Part shown: piece by piece, positions 1 through 6,917 of the stretch
Position numbering within the stretch: position 1 is the stretch's first letter
Layout: the number at the start of each line of letters is the position of its first letter
Assembly (NCBI GenBank): GCA_023145185.1
Contig: JAGLEG010000430.1
Coordinates: 1 to 10,066 of the forward strand
Direction of reading: 5' to 3'
Source of the DNA: Thermoplasmata archaeon
GTDB lineage: Archaea > Thermoplasmatota > Penumbrarchaeia > Penumbrarchaeales > Penumbrarchaeaceae
Length of the DNA: 10,066 nucleotides
Program-made: the position numbers and the translations under genes
Notes under the pieces: model-generated
The model's database searches: none
The model's input: only the letters and a program-made list of their open reading frames with translations
Told to the model about the DNA's origin: nothing

Positions 1-2
1 AC

Positions 3-1553
3 GCCCCGGAGTTCATCTTCAACGATGACCTGATGGAGGATAATGTAGGTGGGGAGGATGTAGAGGGAGTCCTCGACATCATATGGATGGCTTCGGACGA
101 CGAGGACGGGGACGAGGTCTCCGTGGACCTGTTCTACAGCCGCGTCGGGGATGGCGTATACACGACCATCGCAGAGGACCTCGTGAACACGGGGAGCTAC
201 GCATGGGATACCATGGACCCAAGGGTCCCGGACAACACAAAATACATCATCAAGGCCGTGGCCACAGATCTGGATGACACCTCCGTGGAGGCACTTACCA
301 CGTTCACATTCAGCATCAACAACCCCGACCCCCCTGTGGCCGAGCTCCTCAAGCCGACCAATGGAGAGGAGGTCTCGGGCATCACCACGATCAGGTGGGC
401 CATATCCGACCCGGAGGTCCAGTATACGGATATCAAAGTGACCCTCAGCCTCTCCGATAACGGCGGGGATACGTACGACATACCGCTGATCACCGGCACA
501 TTCAACAACGCAGCCCAGAGCTACTCCCTCGACACGACCACCTACGAGGACGGCGGCGGCTACAAGCTCTGGCTCGTGGCCGAGGACCCCTCGGAGCTCA
601 CTGTAGAAGCCTTCTCCGGAACATTCTCCATTTACAACAACGACGGACCCTACGGAACCATAAGGTCGCCCACAGAGGAGGATGAGGTGGGAGGAGATGT
701 GGAGATCACCTGGTCCTCGGGAGATGAGGAGGATGAGGTCGACGACATGACGGTAACCCTTCAATACAAACTGGCAGGCTCTTACTGGCAGTACCTGCTC
801 AAGGACGAGCCGAACACCGGTTCGTTCCTTTGGGACTCCACGATACTGGACGATGGCATATATTCCCTGAAGCTGGTCCTGACGGATACCAGGGAGGCCA
901 CCTCGGCAGAATCGATCATCTACGTCACGGTCTACAACCCGGATGCCCCCATACTCTCCAATGAGCAGGGGCCTTCAGGGGAGATCAGAGGATATGCATC
1001 GTTCAGCTGGTTCGCAGAGGACCCCGATCCGAACGAGGATGAGCTGCTCATGGTGTGGGTTTACATATCACCGGCCGGGTCCGACTGGGAGCTGGTGGAA
1101 GGCGGCATTCCAAACACGGGTTCCTACAGGATGGACATGACTGAAATGGAGGACGGCGAATATGACGTCAAGATAGAGGTCTACGATCGGACCGAGGCGA
1201 ACCTCAGCGCATTCCACGTGTTCGAGAGCCTGACCCTGAACAACCCGGATGCCCCCACTGTGGACTTCCTCTCCGTGCCTGCACCAGGATCCAACAATAC
1301 GGGAGACATTACCATCTCCTGGGAGGGCTTTGACCCGGACGATGATCAGATCACTTACAAGCTGATGTACAGCCTTGATGGGTCGAACTGGAAGCTGGTC
1401 CCAAGCGCCTCCGGCCTTGTCGACACCACCTTCGTATGGAACACTTCTGGCCTGGAGACAGGCGACTACATGCTGAAGGTCATCGCCACCGAGTCCACCA
1501 CCTCAGGATTGAACGAGGAGAAGGAGATCGATGCCTTCCACATCTACGTGCCT
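3..1553 (+). repeat. Five tandem Ig-like modules within the surface protein
   Basis: Module boundaries fall at about 327, 645, 948 and 1251, each marked by a recurring linker (NNPDPP, YNNDGP, YNPDAP, NNPDAP). The spacing of 101-106 codons is regular, but the copies are divergent at both DNA and protein level. This points to old duplication of a folding unit rather than recent tandem expansion. The first module is probably cut by the window edge, so the real number may be higher. Confidence 0.75.
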
Positions 1554-2045
1554 CCTGCAGATGATGGAGATGAACCCACCGACGATACACCGATCCAACC
1601 AGCGGACAACACCGAGGACACCAGCAACACAGCGCTGATAATCGTGGTTCTTCTGGTCCTGCTCCTTCTGGTAGCGGTGATGGGACTGCTCGGCATTCTC
1701 GTTGTCAAGAAGAGAAGGGAGGCGGCAGCCATGCCCCCCGGCGGGTTCATGCCAGCACCGGGCCTGCCACCCCAGCAGATGGAACAGCTTCCAGGAGCGA
1801 TAGTGGGCGGCGAACTTCCACCAGGCCCGCAGGAACAGCTTCCTCCGGCCATGCTGGAAGCACCTCCGGTACAGGAGGATGCACCACCTATGCTCCAGGA
1901 GGAGGTATCACCGGAGGTCACAGCTCCGGAGGAGCCGATTCCGGAGGCTGCACCGGAGGCCCCAGTGCCTGAACAGGCACCTGCGCCCGTACAGCAACCC
2001 GTGGACCCTCCTGTACCTGCACCCGTAGAACAGCCCCCTCAGTAG
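3..2045 (+). CDS. Ig/FN3-like repeat surface protein, C-terminally membrane-anchored (5' end missing)
   Basis: The frame is open from the first complete codon at position 3, so the N-terminus and any signal peptide lie outside the window; the ATG at 33 is internal. Residues below are numbered from that ATG. Five tandem modules of about 100 residues follow (to 98, 99-204, 205-305, 306-406, 407-507). Each has an acidic stretch after a Trp (such as ITWSSGDEED, or SWEGFDPDDD), a YS..G..W strand, NTGSY-type and DG.Y.LKV motifs, and ends in NNPDAP-like linkers. This is the pattern of Ig/FN3-type beta sandwiches. An acidic linker (508-533) leads to one membrane helix (about 534-558), a KKRR stop-transfer signal and a 110-residue Pro/Glu/Ala-rich tail, probably cytoplasmic. 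I infer a cell-surface or S-layer-associated protein; ligand and partners are unknown. The acidic loops could bind calcium. A strong terminator follows. Domain type is fairly sure, function is not. Confidence 0.85.
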   Translation, partial: APEFIFNDDLMEDNVGGEDVEGVLDIIWMASDDEDGDEVSVDLFYSRVGDGVYTTIAEDLVNTGSYAWDTMDPRVPDNTKYIIKAVATDLDDTSVEALTTFTFSINNPDPPVAELLKPTNGEEVSGITTIRWAISDPEVQYTDIKVTLSLSDNGGDTYDIPLITGTFNNAAQSYSLDTTTYEDGGGYKLWLVAEDPSELTVEAFSGTFSIYNNDGPYGTIRSPTEEDEVGGDVEITWSSGDEEDEVDDMTVTLQYKLAGSYWQYLLKDEPNTGSFLWDSTILDDGIYSLKLVLTDTREATSAESIIYVTVYNPDAPILSNEQGPSGEIRGYASFSWFAEDPDPNEDELLMVWVYISPAGSDWELVEGGIPNTGSYRMDMTEMEDGEYDVKIEVYDRTEANLSAFHVFESLTLNNPDAPTVDFLSVPAPGSNNTGDITISWEGFDPDDDQITYKLMYSLDGSNWKLVPSASGLVDTTFVWNTSGLETGDYMLKVIATESTTSGLNEEKEIDAFHIYVPPADDGDEPTDDTPIQPADNTEDTSNTALIIVVLLVLLLLVAVMGLLGILVVKKRREAAAMPPGGFMPAPGLPPQQMEQLPGAIVGGELPPGPQEQLPPAMLEAPPVQEDAPPMLQEEVSPEVTAPEEPIPEAAPEAPVPEQAPAPVQQPVDPPVPAPVEQPPQ

Positions 2046-2066
2046 TTGAAACACTAATGGATCGAG

Positions 2067-2105
2067 ATGGAGTGGGCGGTGTCGCCCACTCCATATTTTT
2101 TTTTT
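2067..2105 (+). terminator. Hairpin plus T-run terminator of the surface protein gene
   Basis: A perfect 12-bp stem (2067-2078 with 2083-2094) has a 4-base GTGT loop and is followed by ten T's (2096-2105). It starts 21 bp after the TAG stop. Archaeal termination mainly needs the T-run, so this is an unusually complete intrinsic-type terminator. Confidence 0.85.
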
Positions 2106-2121
2106 AATTTAAGAGTTCAAC

Positions 2122-2129
2122 TAAATATA
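2122..2129 (+). promoter_or_regulatory. TATA-like box in the convergent intergenic gap
   Basis: TAAATATA lies about 25 bp upstream of the first hairpin of the cluster at 2148-2254. That is the usual archaeal TATA-to-start distance, which is why it is listed. The region is AT-rich throughout, so a chance match is quite possible. Confidence 0.3.
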
Positions 2130-2147
2130 ATTCTAAATTAAAACTCA

Positions 2148-2254
2148 GCACAATTTGGTGAGATAAATATTTTGAAATTGTGCGAGGCTATGAAAAATAT
2201 ATCATTTAGTTATCATTGTATTTTTCATACCACCGGGAGAATCTCTGATTCTCC
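2148..2254 (+). ncRNA. Possible structured small RNA (three successive hairpins)
   Basis: The 306-bp gap between the convergent surface-protein and antiporter genes holds no credible ORF. It does hold three inverted repeats in a row: 9 bp (GCACAATTT 2148-2156 with 2175-2183), 11 bp (TATGAAAAATA 2189-2199 with 2219-2229) and 8 bp with a 3-base loop (GGAGAATC 2236-2243 with 2247-2254). A TATA-like box sits about 25 bp before the first. Alternatives are a bidirectional terminator region or a decayed repeat. The strand is a guess, and I do not recognise an RNA family. From 2255 to 2351 I see nothing further. Confidence 0.3.
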
Positions 2255-2351
2255 TACGATTTGAATGTTTAAGAGCTAAGCAATGTTTATGCCGATGTTA
2301 GAGGATCGGTGATATCTCTACCCAGCAGGGAATCCAATATGTATCGAGTTC

Positions 2352-3614
2352 TTAATTTACCGAGAGCCTCTCTTTCAGCACCCTGTATATCACAGGGGTC
2401 AGAAGTATCGTCATCAGCGTTACCACGGTCAGTATCAGGAACTGGTATGAGTTCAGGAAACCCTCATCTGTACTCGACCTTATCAGGATAAGCTCGAGGG
2501 CCCCTCTACCTCCCATGGCAGCGCCGATCAACATGGCCTCCTTTGGCATTATGCCCTTCATACGGGCCCCGATCCCGCATCCCACCACCTTTCCCATCAA
2601 TGCGAAGAAGGTGAATATCAGGACCCCCAGTAAAAGGACCCCGATCTGGCTCACCCCCTGGTCGCTCAATGCATCCCCCAGCATGATCCCGATGAAGCCG
2701 AAGAACAGGGGAGAGAAGAGGGATACCACCATCGAGTTCAGGGTCTCCTTGAACTTCATCAGCGAGACACCACGCGCCAGCATTGGGTCCGGAGAGATCC
2801 CCCAGCGGGATATCAGGAGGCCGGCGATGTAGACCCCAATGACCTCATGCAGGCCTACCCACTTTGCCAGGATCCCGAGCCCGAATGCGAATATGAAACC
2901 AATGGAGAGAAGGAGCGTAAAGCCCTTCCTTGAGAAACGGTCGAGCACCTTCCCCACGACCAATGAGAGCACATACGAGGTGACCAGCAGGAATACTATA
3001 ACCTTGACCGATGTGAATCCCAGGTCCATTGCAGCCGTGACTGCGTCGCTTGTCCCGCCCACTATGTTCTCCGGCAGCGGGGAGGAGTGCTTCGTGAAGG
3101 AGAGCACAACGCCCAGAACGAACACTGCCAGTATGTCATCCACAAAGCTGGCACCTATCACAATGGATCGAAGTCGTTCGTTCCTGCTGTCCTTTAGCAT
3201 CACCGCGCAGACCTCAATGGCGGAGTTGGACAGTATGGCCGCAAGGAGCATGGACGCTTCCAACGAGAAGTGGAATCCCCAGTAGGAGAGGACGAAGATC
3301 AGGGCGAAGGATACCACTACCCCCATCGTTCCGACGACAAGGGATGTCATCCGGTATCTCTTGAACGATGCGAAATCGGTAAATACTCCGGATTGGAACA
3401 TTATCACGATTATTGCGAAGGATACGAATACTGAGAGGTCTCCGTCGCTGGCCAGAAGATTGAGTATCAGCGGGGAGAGGAGCAGCCCTCCCATCACGTT
3501 GCCAACTATTGGGGATATGCCGTACCTTTCGAATATCAGGCCGAGCATCCTGCACAGGACCAGAAGTATCAAAAGGGCCAGGAGGATGTCCGAGATAGGT
3601 GAGAACAGAGCCAA
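2352..3614 (-). CDS. CPA2-type cation:proton antiporter (Na+/H+ or K+/H+ exchanger family)
   Basis: A 420-residue, almost wholly hydrophobic protein with about 12-13 membrane helices, the usual size for the membrane domain of this family. The ion-binding Asp-Asp pair is present in GASFVDDILAVF (D159, D160), a pattern linked to electrogenic CPA2 exchangers. A GGRGALEL motif (369-375) matches the conserved GRG..E region of a late helix. Archaeal exchangers of this kind move Na+ or K+ against protons. The ion cannot be read from the sequence. There is no C-terminal RCK/TrkA domain, so any c-di-AMP control would need a separate subunit. The start is TTG at 3612-3614: a stop codon lies directly upstream and no in-frame ATG occurs before residue 23. 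A GGGAGGGT Shine-Dalgarno supports it. The gene follows the diadenylate cyclase by 20 bp, so the two are probably cotranscribed. Confidence 0.9.
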   Translation of the reverse strand: MALFSPISDILLALLILLVLCRMLGLIFERYGISPIVGNVMGGLLLSPLILNLLASDGDLSVFVSFAIIVIMFQSGVFTDFASFKRYRMTSLVVGTMGVVVSFALIFVLSYWGFHFSLEASMLLAAILSNSAIEVCAVMLKDSRNERLRSIVIGASFVDDILAVFVLGVVLSFTKHSSPLPENIVGGTSDAVTAAMDLGFTSVKVIVFLLVTSYVLSLVVGKVLDRFSRKGFTLLLSIGFIFAFGLGILAKWVGLHEVIGVYIAGLLISRWGISPDPMLARGVSLMKFKETLNSMVVSLFSPLFFGFIGIMLGDALSDQGVSQIGVLLLGVLIFTFFALMGKVVGCGIGARMKGIMPKEAMLIGAAMGGRGALELILIRSSTDEGFLNSYQFLILTVVTLMTILLTPVIYRVLKERLSVN

Positions 3615-3623
3615 TTAGAAGCT

Positions 3624-3631
3624 ACCCTCCC
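3624..3631 (-). promoter_or_regulatory. Shine-Dalgarno supporting the TTG start of the antiporter
   Basis: GGGAGGGT on the minus strand lies 9 bases before the TTG at 3614, inside the 20-bp gap after the upstream stop codon. It decides the start, since there is no ATG nearby. Confidence 0.65.
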
Positions 3632-3634
3632 TGA

Positions 3635-4456
3635 TCAGTTGAGATCCTCCTTGAGAATGATCTTTCCGTTCTGGAATATTCTGATGGTGCCCGAAGACGA
3701 CAGTGCAAATGAGACGCAGTCGGTGGAATATGTGATCGATGCTGCTGCAAGATGTCTTCCCCCCAGGCCGCCCATCGTCTGGACCTGTGGGTCCACGTGT
3801 AGATACCTCCCGGCGGCCACGATAAGGCCCCGTGCATCCAGGATAAAGGCCCCGTCAAGCTGTGCGAACTCCTTCACCGACTCCCAGTTATCCTTCACCG
3901 TGATCGATCTGATGGAATTGTCCTGTCCGTGATATGGGTTAATCACCAGGGGCTTTGACTGCTCCATAACCTTATCCACATCTCCCACGATGAACAACGA
4001 ACCGTGATGGTTTCCCTCCCTCCCCTCCCGGTTGATCTCGAACAGGATCTTGAGCAGGGCCTCCATCACCTCCTTGTCCACCTTGTCCTGGAGGTCGGTC
4101 ATCACACGGTAGAACGGCATGGCAGATGAGTTGAAATCAAGAAGGAACTTGAAAGGATAGTCAGATATCAGCAATATGTCCATATCCTTCTCGATGTAAC
4201 CCCCAAGGAATATTCGAAATATCAGCCTCTCTATAAAGTTCATGAAATATATGGAGTTCTCCAGGTTCCTGTTGTAGGTGTAGTATATGACCCCTTCCCT
4301 CACGTTCACGTCCTTCCCCTTGGAGGTCAGTACTATGTTCCTGTCGGAGCTGACCTTATCCATGACGGATATGATGAACTCAACGTCATCCGAGACGATG
4401 ATGGAGAGGTCGTATTCCTTATCCTCATCGAACAGCAGGTCTGCAACGGGGAACAT
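3635..4456 (-). CDS. dacZ: DacZ-like diadenylate cyclase (c-di-AMP synthase)
   Basis: A 273-residue soluble protein whose C-terminal ~130 residues form a DAC (DisA_N) domain. This domain condenses two ATP into cyclic di-AMP. Visible motifs are SLFIVGD (153-159) with the following VINPY, DGAFILDARG (DGA at 201-203) and GLGGRHLAAAS (R234, H235). The N-terminal ~145 residues are an alpha/beta region, as in archaeal DacZ proteins. One oddity: bacterial and many archaeal enzymes have Arg-His-Arg, whereas here the third residue is Leu (RHL), which could alter ATP binding or activity. In other prokaryotes c-di-AMP controls osmolyte, K+ and Na+/H+ transport, and the next gene is a cation:proton antiporter, so a shared role in ion homeostasis is likely. 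The ATG at 4456 is preceded by a minus-strand TATA box (4486-4494) that predicts a very short leader. Family call is strong; full catalytic activity is inferred. Confidence 0.82.
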   Translation of the reverse strand: MFPVADLLFDEDKEYDLSIIVSDDVEFIISVMDKVSSDRNIVLTSKGKDVNVREGVIYYTYNRNLENSIYFMNFIERLIFRIFLGGYIEKDMDILLISDYPFKFLLDFNSSAMPFYRVMTDLQDKVDKEVMEALLKILFEINREGREGNHHGSLFIVGDVDKVMEQSKPLVINPYHGQDNSIRSITVKDNWESVKEFAQLDGAFILDARGLIVAAGRYLHVDPQVQTMGGLGGRHLAAASITYSTDCVSFALSSSGTIRIFQNGKIILKEDLN

Positions 4457-4485
4457 GTGATATCAGGGCACCATGAGATAATGAC

Positions 4486-4494
4486 AATATAAAG
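4486..4494 (-). promoter_or_regulatory. TATA box for the dacZ-antiporter pair, possibly bidirectional
   Basis: The minus strand reads CTTTATATT here. Its centre is about 34 bp from the dacZ ATG, which predicts a start near 4464 and a leader of about 8 bases. The plus-strand reading (AATATAAAG) could also serve egsA with a leader of about 60 bases, which would agree with egsA having a Shine-Dalgarno. The divergent gap 4457-4578 holds no gene. Confidence 0.5.
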
Positions 4495-4566
4495 GTTTCA
4501 TAGTGGTTATGGCCGTAAGACAGGGAAATAAGCAACAATTAAGTCATAGGATATCATATCAAGTGC

Positions 4567-4574
4567 AGGTGATC
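4567..4574 (+). promoter_or_regulatory. Strong Shine-Dalgarno deciding the GTG start of egsA
   Basis: AGGTGATC is an 8-base match to the complement of the conserved archaeal 16S rRNA 3' end. It stands four bases before the GTG at 4579. It supports GTG over later in-frame ATGs and shows that this mRNA has a leader, unlike several neighbours. Confidence 0.75.
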
Positions 4575-4578
4575 TCCC

Positions 4579-5646
4579 GTGTCAAACGACGATTTCAGGA
4601 ACTTCCCTTTCATGGAAATGCCCCGGGGCATTCTTATCAAAAAAGGCGCTATCCACGAGGTGGGCAACGTATGCAAGAGATTCCACCTCAAGGGTAAGGG
4701 GCTGATCATATGCGACAGCAGGACCGAGGGGATCGCCGGCAGGGATGTCCAGAGGTCACTGGAGGATGGGGGATTTCAAACCGAGATCATACAGGTAGAG
4801 GGGGCCACCGACGATTCCGTTAAGGTGGTGGAGGGTAGGATAGTAGACAACGAGGAGCACTTCGTCCTGGGCGTGGGAGGGGGAAGGCCCATAGACGTGG
4901 CCAAGTACGTCGCCACCCTCAAGGACCTGGAGTTCATCTCGGTGCCCACCGCCGCCTCCCACGACGGGATAGCGTCCTCAAGGGCCTCGATCAAGATGGA
5001 TGGGCGTAAGAAATCGATAAAGGCCAAGGCCCCGTTGGGCGTTATCGCTGACATTCACGTTATAGCACAGGCCCCCTACAGGCTTCTGGCATCCGGGTCC
5101 GCGGATATAATATCCAATTACACTGCCGTCCTTGATTGGAAGCTGGCGCACCGATTGAAAGGGGAGCCGTTCTCCGACTATGCTGCCGCCCTCTCCGAGA
5201 TGACCGCCAAGCTGCTCATGGACCGGGCCAATGATATCAAACCTGACCATGAGGAGTCCGTGAGGATGGTGCTCAAGGCCCTTGTGAGCTCATCCGTGGC
5301 GATGTCCATTGCAGGGTCATCAAGGCCCGCAAGCGGATCTGAACACATGTTCGCCCATGCGCTCGATGTCGTGGCGAAGACTCCCGCCCTCCACGGCGAG
5401 GAGACCGGCGTGGGGACCATCATGATGATGTATATCCACGGAGGGGACTGGAAGGGGATCAAGGATGCGTTGATGACGATAGGAGCACCCCACAATGCGA
5501 AGGGATTGGGGGTCACGGACGAGGAGGTCATCGAGGCGCTGGTGCAGGCCCACCTCATAAGGCCTGACAGATACACCATACTGGGAGATGGGCTTACGAG
5601 GGAGGCGGCGGTGAGCGTCGCAAGGATAACGGGCGTCATTGATTGA
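4579..5646 (+). CDS. egsA: sn-glycerol-1-phosphate dehydrogenase
   Basis: This cytoplasmic enzyme reduces dihydroxyacetone phosphate with NAD(P)H to sn-glycerol 1-phosphate, the backbone of archaeal ether lipids (EC 1.1.1.261). At 355 residues it matches the family's ~350. Landmarks in order: a glycine-rich dinucleotide loop VLGVGGGRPIDVAK (GGG 100-102, D106, K109); the diagnostic SVPTAASHDGIASS (121-134); GSADIISN with the presumed metal ligand D176; SGSEHMFAHALD (H256, H260); LHGEETGVG (H272); and RYTILGDG (331-338). The metal ligands expected for the Zn-dependent polyol dehydrogenase fold (one Asp, two His) are therefore all present. The start is GTG, fixed by the Shine-Dalgarno just upstream. 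It is divergent from dacZ, and its last 11 bases overlap the end of a convergent gene. Nothing suggests transfer or decay; this is a core archaeal gene. Confidence 0.96.
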   Translation: MSNDDFRNFPFMEMPRGILIKKGAIHEVGNVCKRFHLKGKGLIICDSRTEGIAGRDVQRSLEDGGFQTEIIQVEGATDDSVKVVEGRIVDNEEHFVLGVGGGRPIDVAKYVATLKDLEFISVPTAASHDGIASSRASIKMDGRKKSIKAKAPLGVIADIHVIAQAPYRLLASGSADIISNYTAVLDWKLAHRLKGEPFSDYAAALSEMTAKLLMDRANDIKPDHEESVRMVLKALVSSSVAMSIAGSSRPASGSEHMFAHALDVVAKTPALHGEETGVGTIMMMYIHGGDWKGIKDALMTIGAPHNAKGLGVTDEEVIEALVQAHLIRPDRYTILGDGLTREAAVSVARITGVID

Positions 5647-6319
5647 TGTCCGGCGCCTTCGCAAGGTCACCGTAAAGAATTCCAAAGGGAATTATGGCGA
5701 TGATCAACGAGGCTATCGCATAGGGCCATAGATAGGGAAACCTTGGGTACAGGTACAGGAAAGCTGCCATGTTGAAAAGGGTCAAAAGGGCAGTGCTCAG
5801 GGCCAGGCCGAACTTGGTCCTGTTCAGTAATTTATATCTGGCTATCATCAATCCGATCGTCCCCCTGATCAACGGTACGGCAAGGGCGAACAGGGCCATT
5901 CCAAGGACCATGCTCGTCTGGACGCCCTCGTAGTAGAACATCCTCCCGGCAACGAAGAGGATATAGGTGGACGCCGAACCCAGACCGAAGGAGAAGCCTA
6001 TGAAGATGATATCATCCCTCTTCTTGAACTTCCTCCTGTTCACGAATATGTAATAGAGGAGGCACTCACCCAGGGCGAGCAGTATCGAGGCGATGAGGGC
6101 CACCGCAGTGAGGCCGTAATCGTGGAGAAATATCAGATGTGTGACCACTATCGCTATCCCCGCGAAAAGGCCGATGATGAAGGAGATCATGGTATCCTTC
6201 TCGTTGAGCTTCCTCTCAAGCTTGGAGACTGCGAGATAGAGTATCCCATAGGAAGGGATGATCCCGAGAAGGGAGGCGAAGAACATTGCCCACCGTTCGT
6301 CCATCATGACCATGACCAT
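5636..6319 (-). CDS. Seven-helix membrane protein, possibly a degenerate PrsW-like protein
   Basis: About 227 residues with seven predicted helices (approximately 12-32, 44-65, 70-92, 104-124, 135-157, 170-190, 198-217). I do not recognise it with certainty. The layout recalls PrsW/M82 intramembrane proteases: IPSYGILYLAV followed by a charged loop, a helix ending LALGECLLYY, then RRKFKKRDDIIFIGFSFGLG, where PrsW has EE..K and then F..P.DGI..G...GLGFA. The EE..K glutamate pair and lysine are not preserved, so if related it is probably not an active protease. Four ATGs cluster at 6319, 6313, 6307 and 6304. The TATA box at 6331-6338 predicts a leaderless start near 6307/6304, which would shorten it by 4-5 residues. 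No Shine-Dalgarno is visible. It is codirectional with the OsmC gene 15 bp upstream and overlaps the end of convergent egsA by 11 bp. Confidence 0.75.
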   Translation of the reverse strand: MVMVMMDERWAMFFASLLGIIPSYGILYLAVSKLERKLNEKDTMISFIIGLFAGIAIVVTHLIFLHDYGLTAVALIASILLALGECLLYYIFVNRRKFKKRDDIIFIGFSFGLGSASTYILFVAGRMFYYEGVQTSMVLGMALFALAVPLIRGTIGLMIARYKLLNRTKFGLALSTALLTLFNMAAFLYLYPRFPYLWPYAIASLIIAIIPFGILYGDLAKAPDINQ

Positions 6320-6330
6320 AAATGTGTATT

Positions 6331-6338
6331 ATATTTAA
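6331..6338 (-). promoter_or_regulatory. TATA box of the seven-helix protein gene, overlapping the OsmC stop codon
   Basis: TTAAATAT on the minus strand is centred about 25 bp before the ATGs at 6307/6304, which points to a leaderless mRNA. It includes the TAA stop of the OsmC gene (6335-6337), so the downstream gene can be transcribed on its own. Confidence 0.5.
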
Positions 6339-6745
6339 GTTGCGTTCTTTTCATCGGGATATATCACATCGACCTCGGACCCCGAGAACTCCATCATGGA
6401 CTTGGATATAACGCCGTTCTTGACCAGCTTCTTGATGTTCTCCTCGTGCCCTTTCTTCTCCGGGTCGGAGATGGAGACGTGGACCTTGAAATCCTGGAGC
6501 CTCATCCCCACCCTCTCGCATTCAACATCGATCCCGATGCCCGATGAGTCCATTCCAAGATTGTTGAAGTATCTGGAAACGAAGGTAGCTGCACAGCTTC
6601 CCATCGCCCACATGAGGATCTCGGACGGCAGGGGAGCTCTGGCTCCGCCTCCCATCGATTCGGGGACGTCCACGTCCATCTCGAAATCCCTGCACGTGGC
6701 ATGAAAGAGCATCTTCTCCTTTGGGACCACCTTTACGTTAGGCAT
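6335..6745 (-). CDS. OsmC-family protein lacking the second active-site cysteine
   Basis: 136 residues, the standard size of an OsmC/Ohr-type alpha+beta protein; family members that are active reduce organic hydroperoxides through two cysteines. Recognisable are ESMGGGARAPLPSEILMWAMGSCAATF (the first conserved cysteine is C51, at the start of the central helix) and the following beta-rich region with the VHVSISD strand. In active members a second cysteine lies in a CP.S..L motif on a later helix. Here the matching segment reads GVISKSMM (from G111), so Gly replaces Cys. C18 and C76 exist but are not at that position. The protein may therefore not be a classical peroxidase. The ATG at 6745 lies about 25 bp from TATA GATATATC (6766-6773), so the mRNA is probably leaderless. 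The gene is divergent from the presenilin-type protease, with two palindromes between them. Confidence 0.85.
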   Translation of the reverse strand: MPNVKVVPKEKMLFHATCRDFEMDVDVPESMGGGARAPLPSEILMWAMGSCAATFVSRYFNNLGMDSSGIGIDVECERVGMRLQDFKVHVSISDPEKKGHEENIKKLVKNGVISKSMMEFSGSEVDVIYPDEKNAT

Positions 6746-6765
6746 ATGGGGTCATTGGCACGAAT

Positions 6766-6773
6766 GATATATC
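6766..6773 (-). promoter_or_regulatory. TATA box of the OsmC gene
   Basis: GATATATC is centred 25 bp upstream of the OsmC ATG, predicting a leaderless transcript. The first palindrome arm begins at 6779, only 6 bp away on the BRE side, where a bound regulator could block or assist TFB. Confidence 0.55.
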
Positions 6774-6778
6774 TGTTT

Positions 6779-6873
6779 CCCAACTTTGACAGATCGAATA
6801 TGATCTTAGCCTGTCAATGTTGGGTGAAGCCTCACTTTGACACTCATAAATACTCATATGTCAAAGTTAGGCT
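6779..6873. promoter_or_regulatory. Two large imperfect palindromes sharing one half-site (putative operator)
   Basis: Palindrome 1 pairs 6779-6792 (CCCAACTTTGACAG) with 6811-6824 (CTGTCAATGTTGGG): 14 bp with one mismatch and an 18-base spacer. Palindrome 2 pairs 6828-6842 (AGCCTCACTTTGACA) with 6859-6873 (TGTCAAAGTTAGGCT): 15 bp with one mismatch and a 16-base spacer. All four arms contain the half-site A(A/C)(T/A)TTGACA in alternating orientation. The array fills most of the 172-bp gap between OsmC and the presenilin-type gene and lies close to both TATA boxes. I infer binding sites for a dimeric regulator that controls both genes. The regulator is not identified. Confidence 0.6.
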
Positions 6874-6885
6874 GTTTACGCAAAA

Positions 6886-6894
6886 GGTTTATCA
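6886..6894 (+). promoter_or_regulatory. Probable TATA box of the presenilin-type gene
   Basis: GGTTTATCA, preceded by an A-rich BRE-like CAAAA, is centred about 28 bp before the ATG at 6918, so a leaderless or very short leader is expected. The second palindrome ends 12 bp upstream at 6873. Confidence 0.45.
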
Positions 6895-6917
6895 CCGGAG
6901 AATGAGCTGGGACGCCG

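Noticed and set aside
2515..3285. Plus-strand open frames opposite the antiporter
   Set aside because: Their translations have no family features, and the minus-strand frame encodes a clear antiporter with catalytic motifs; the plus frames are coding shadows.
5178..5685. Minus-strand open frames opposite egsA
   Set aside because: They lie antisense to a highly conserved enzyme and show no recognisable protein features.
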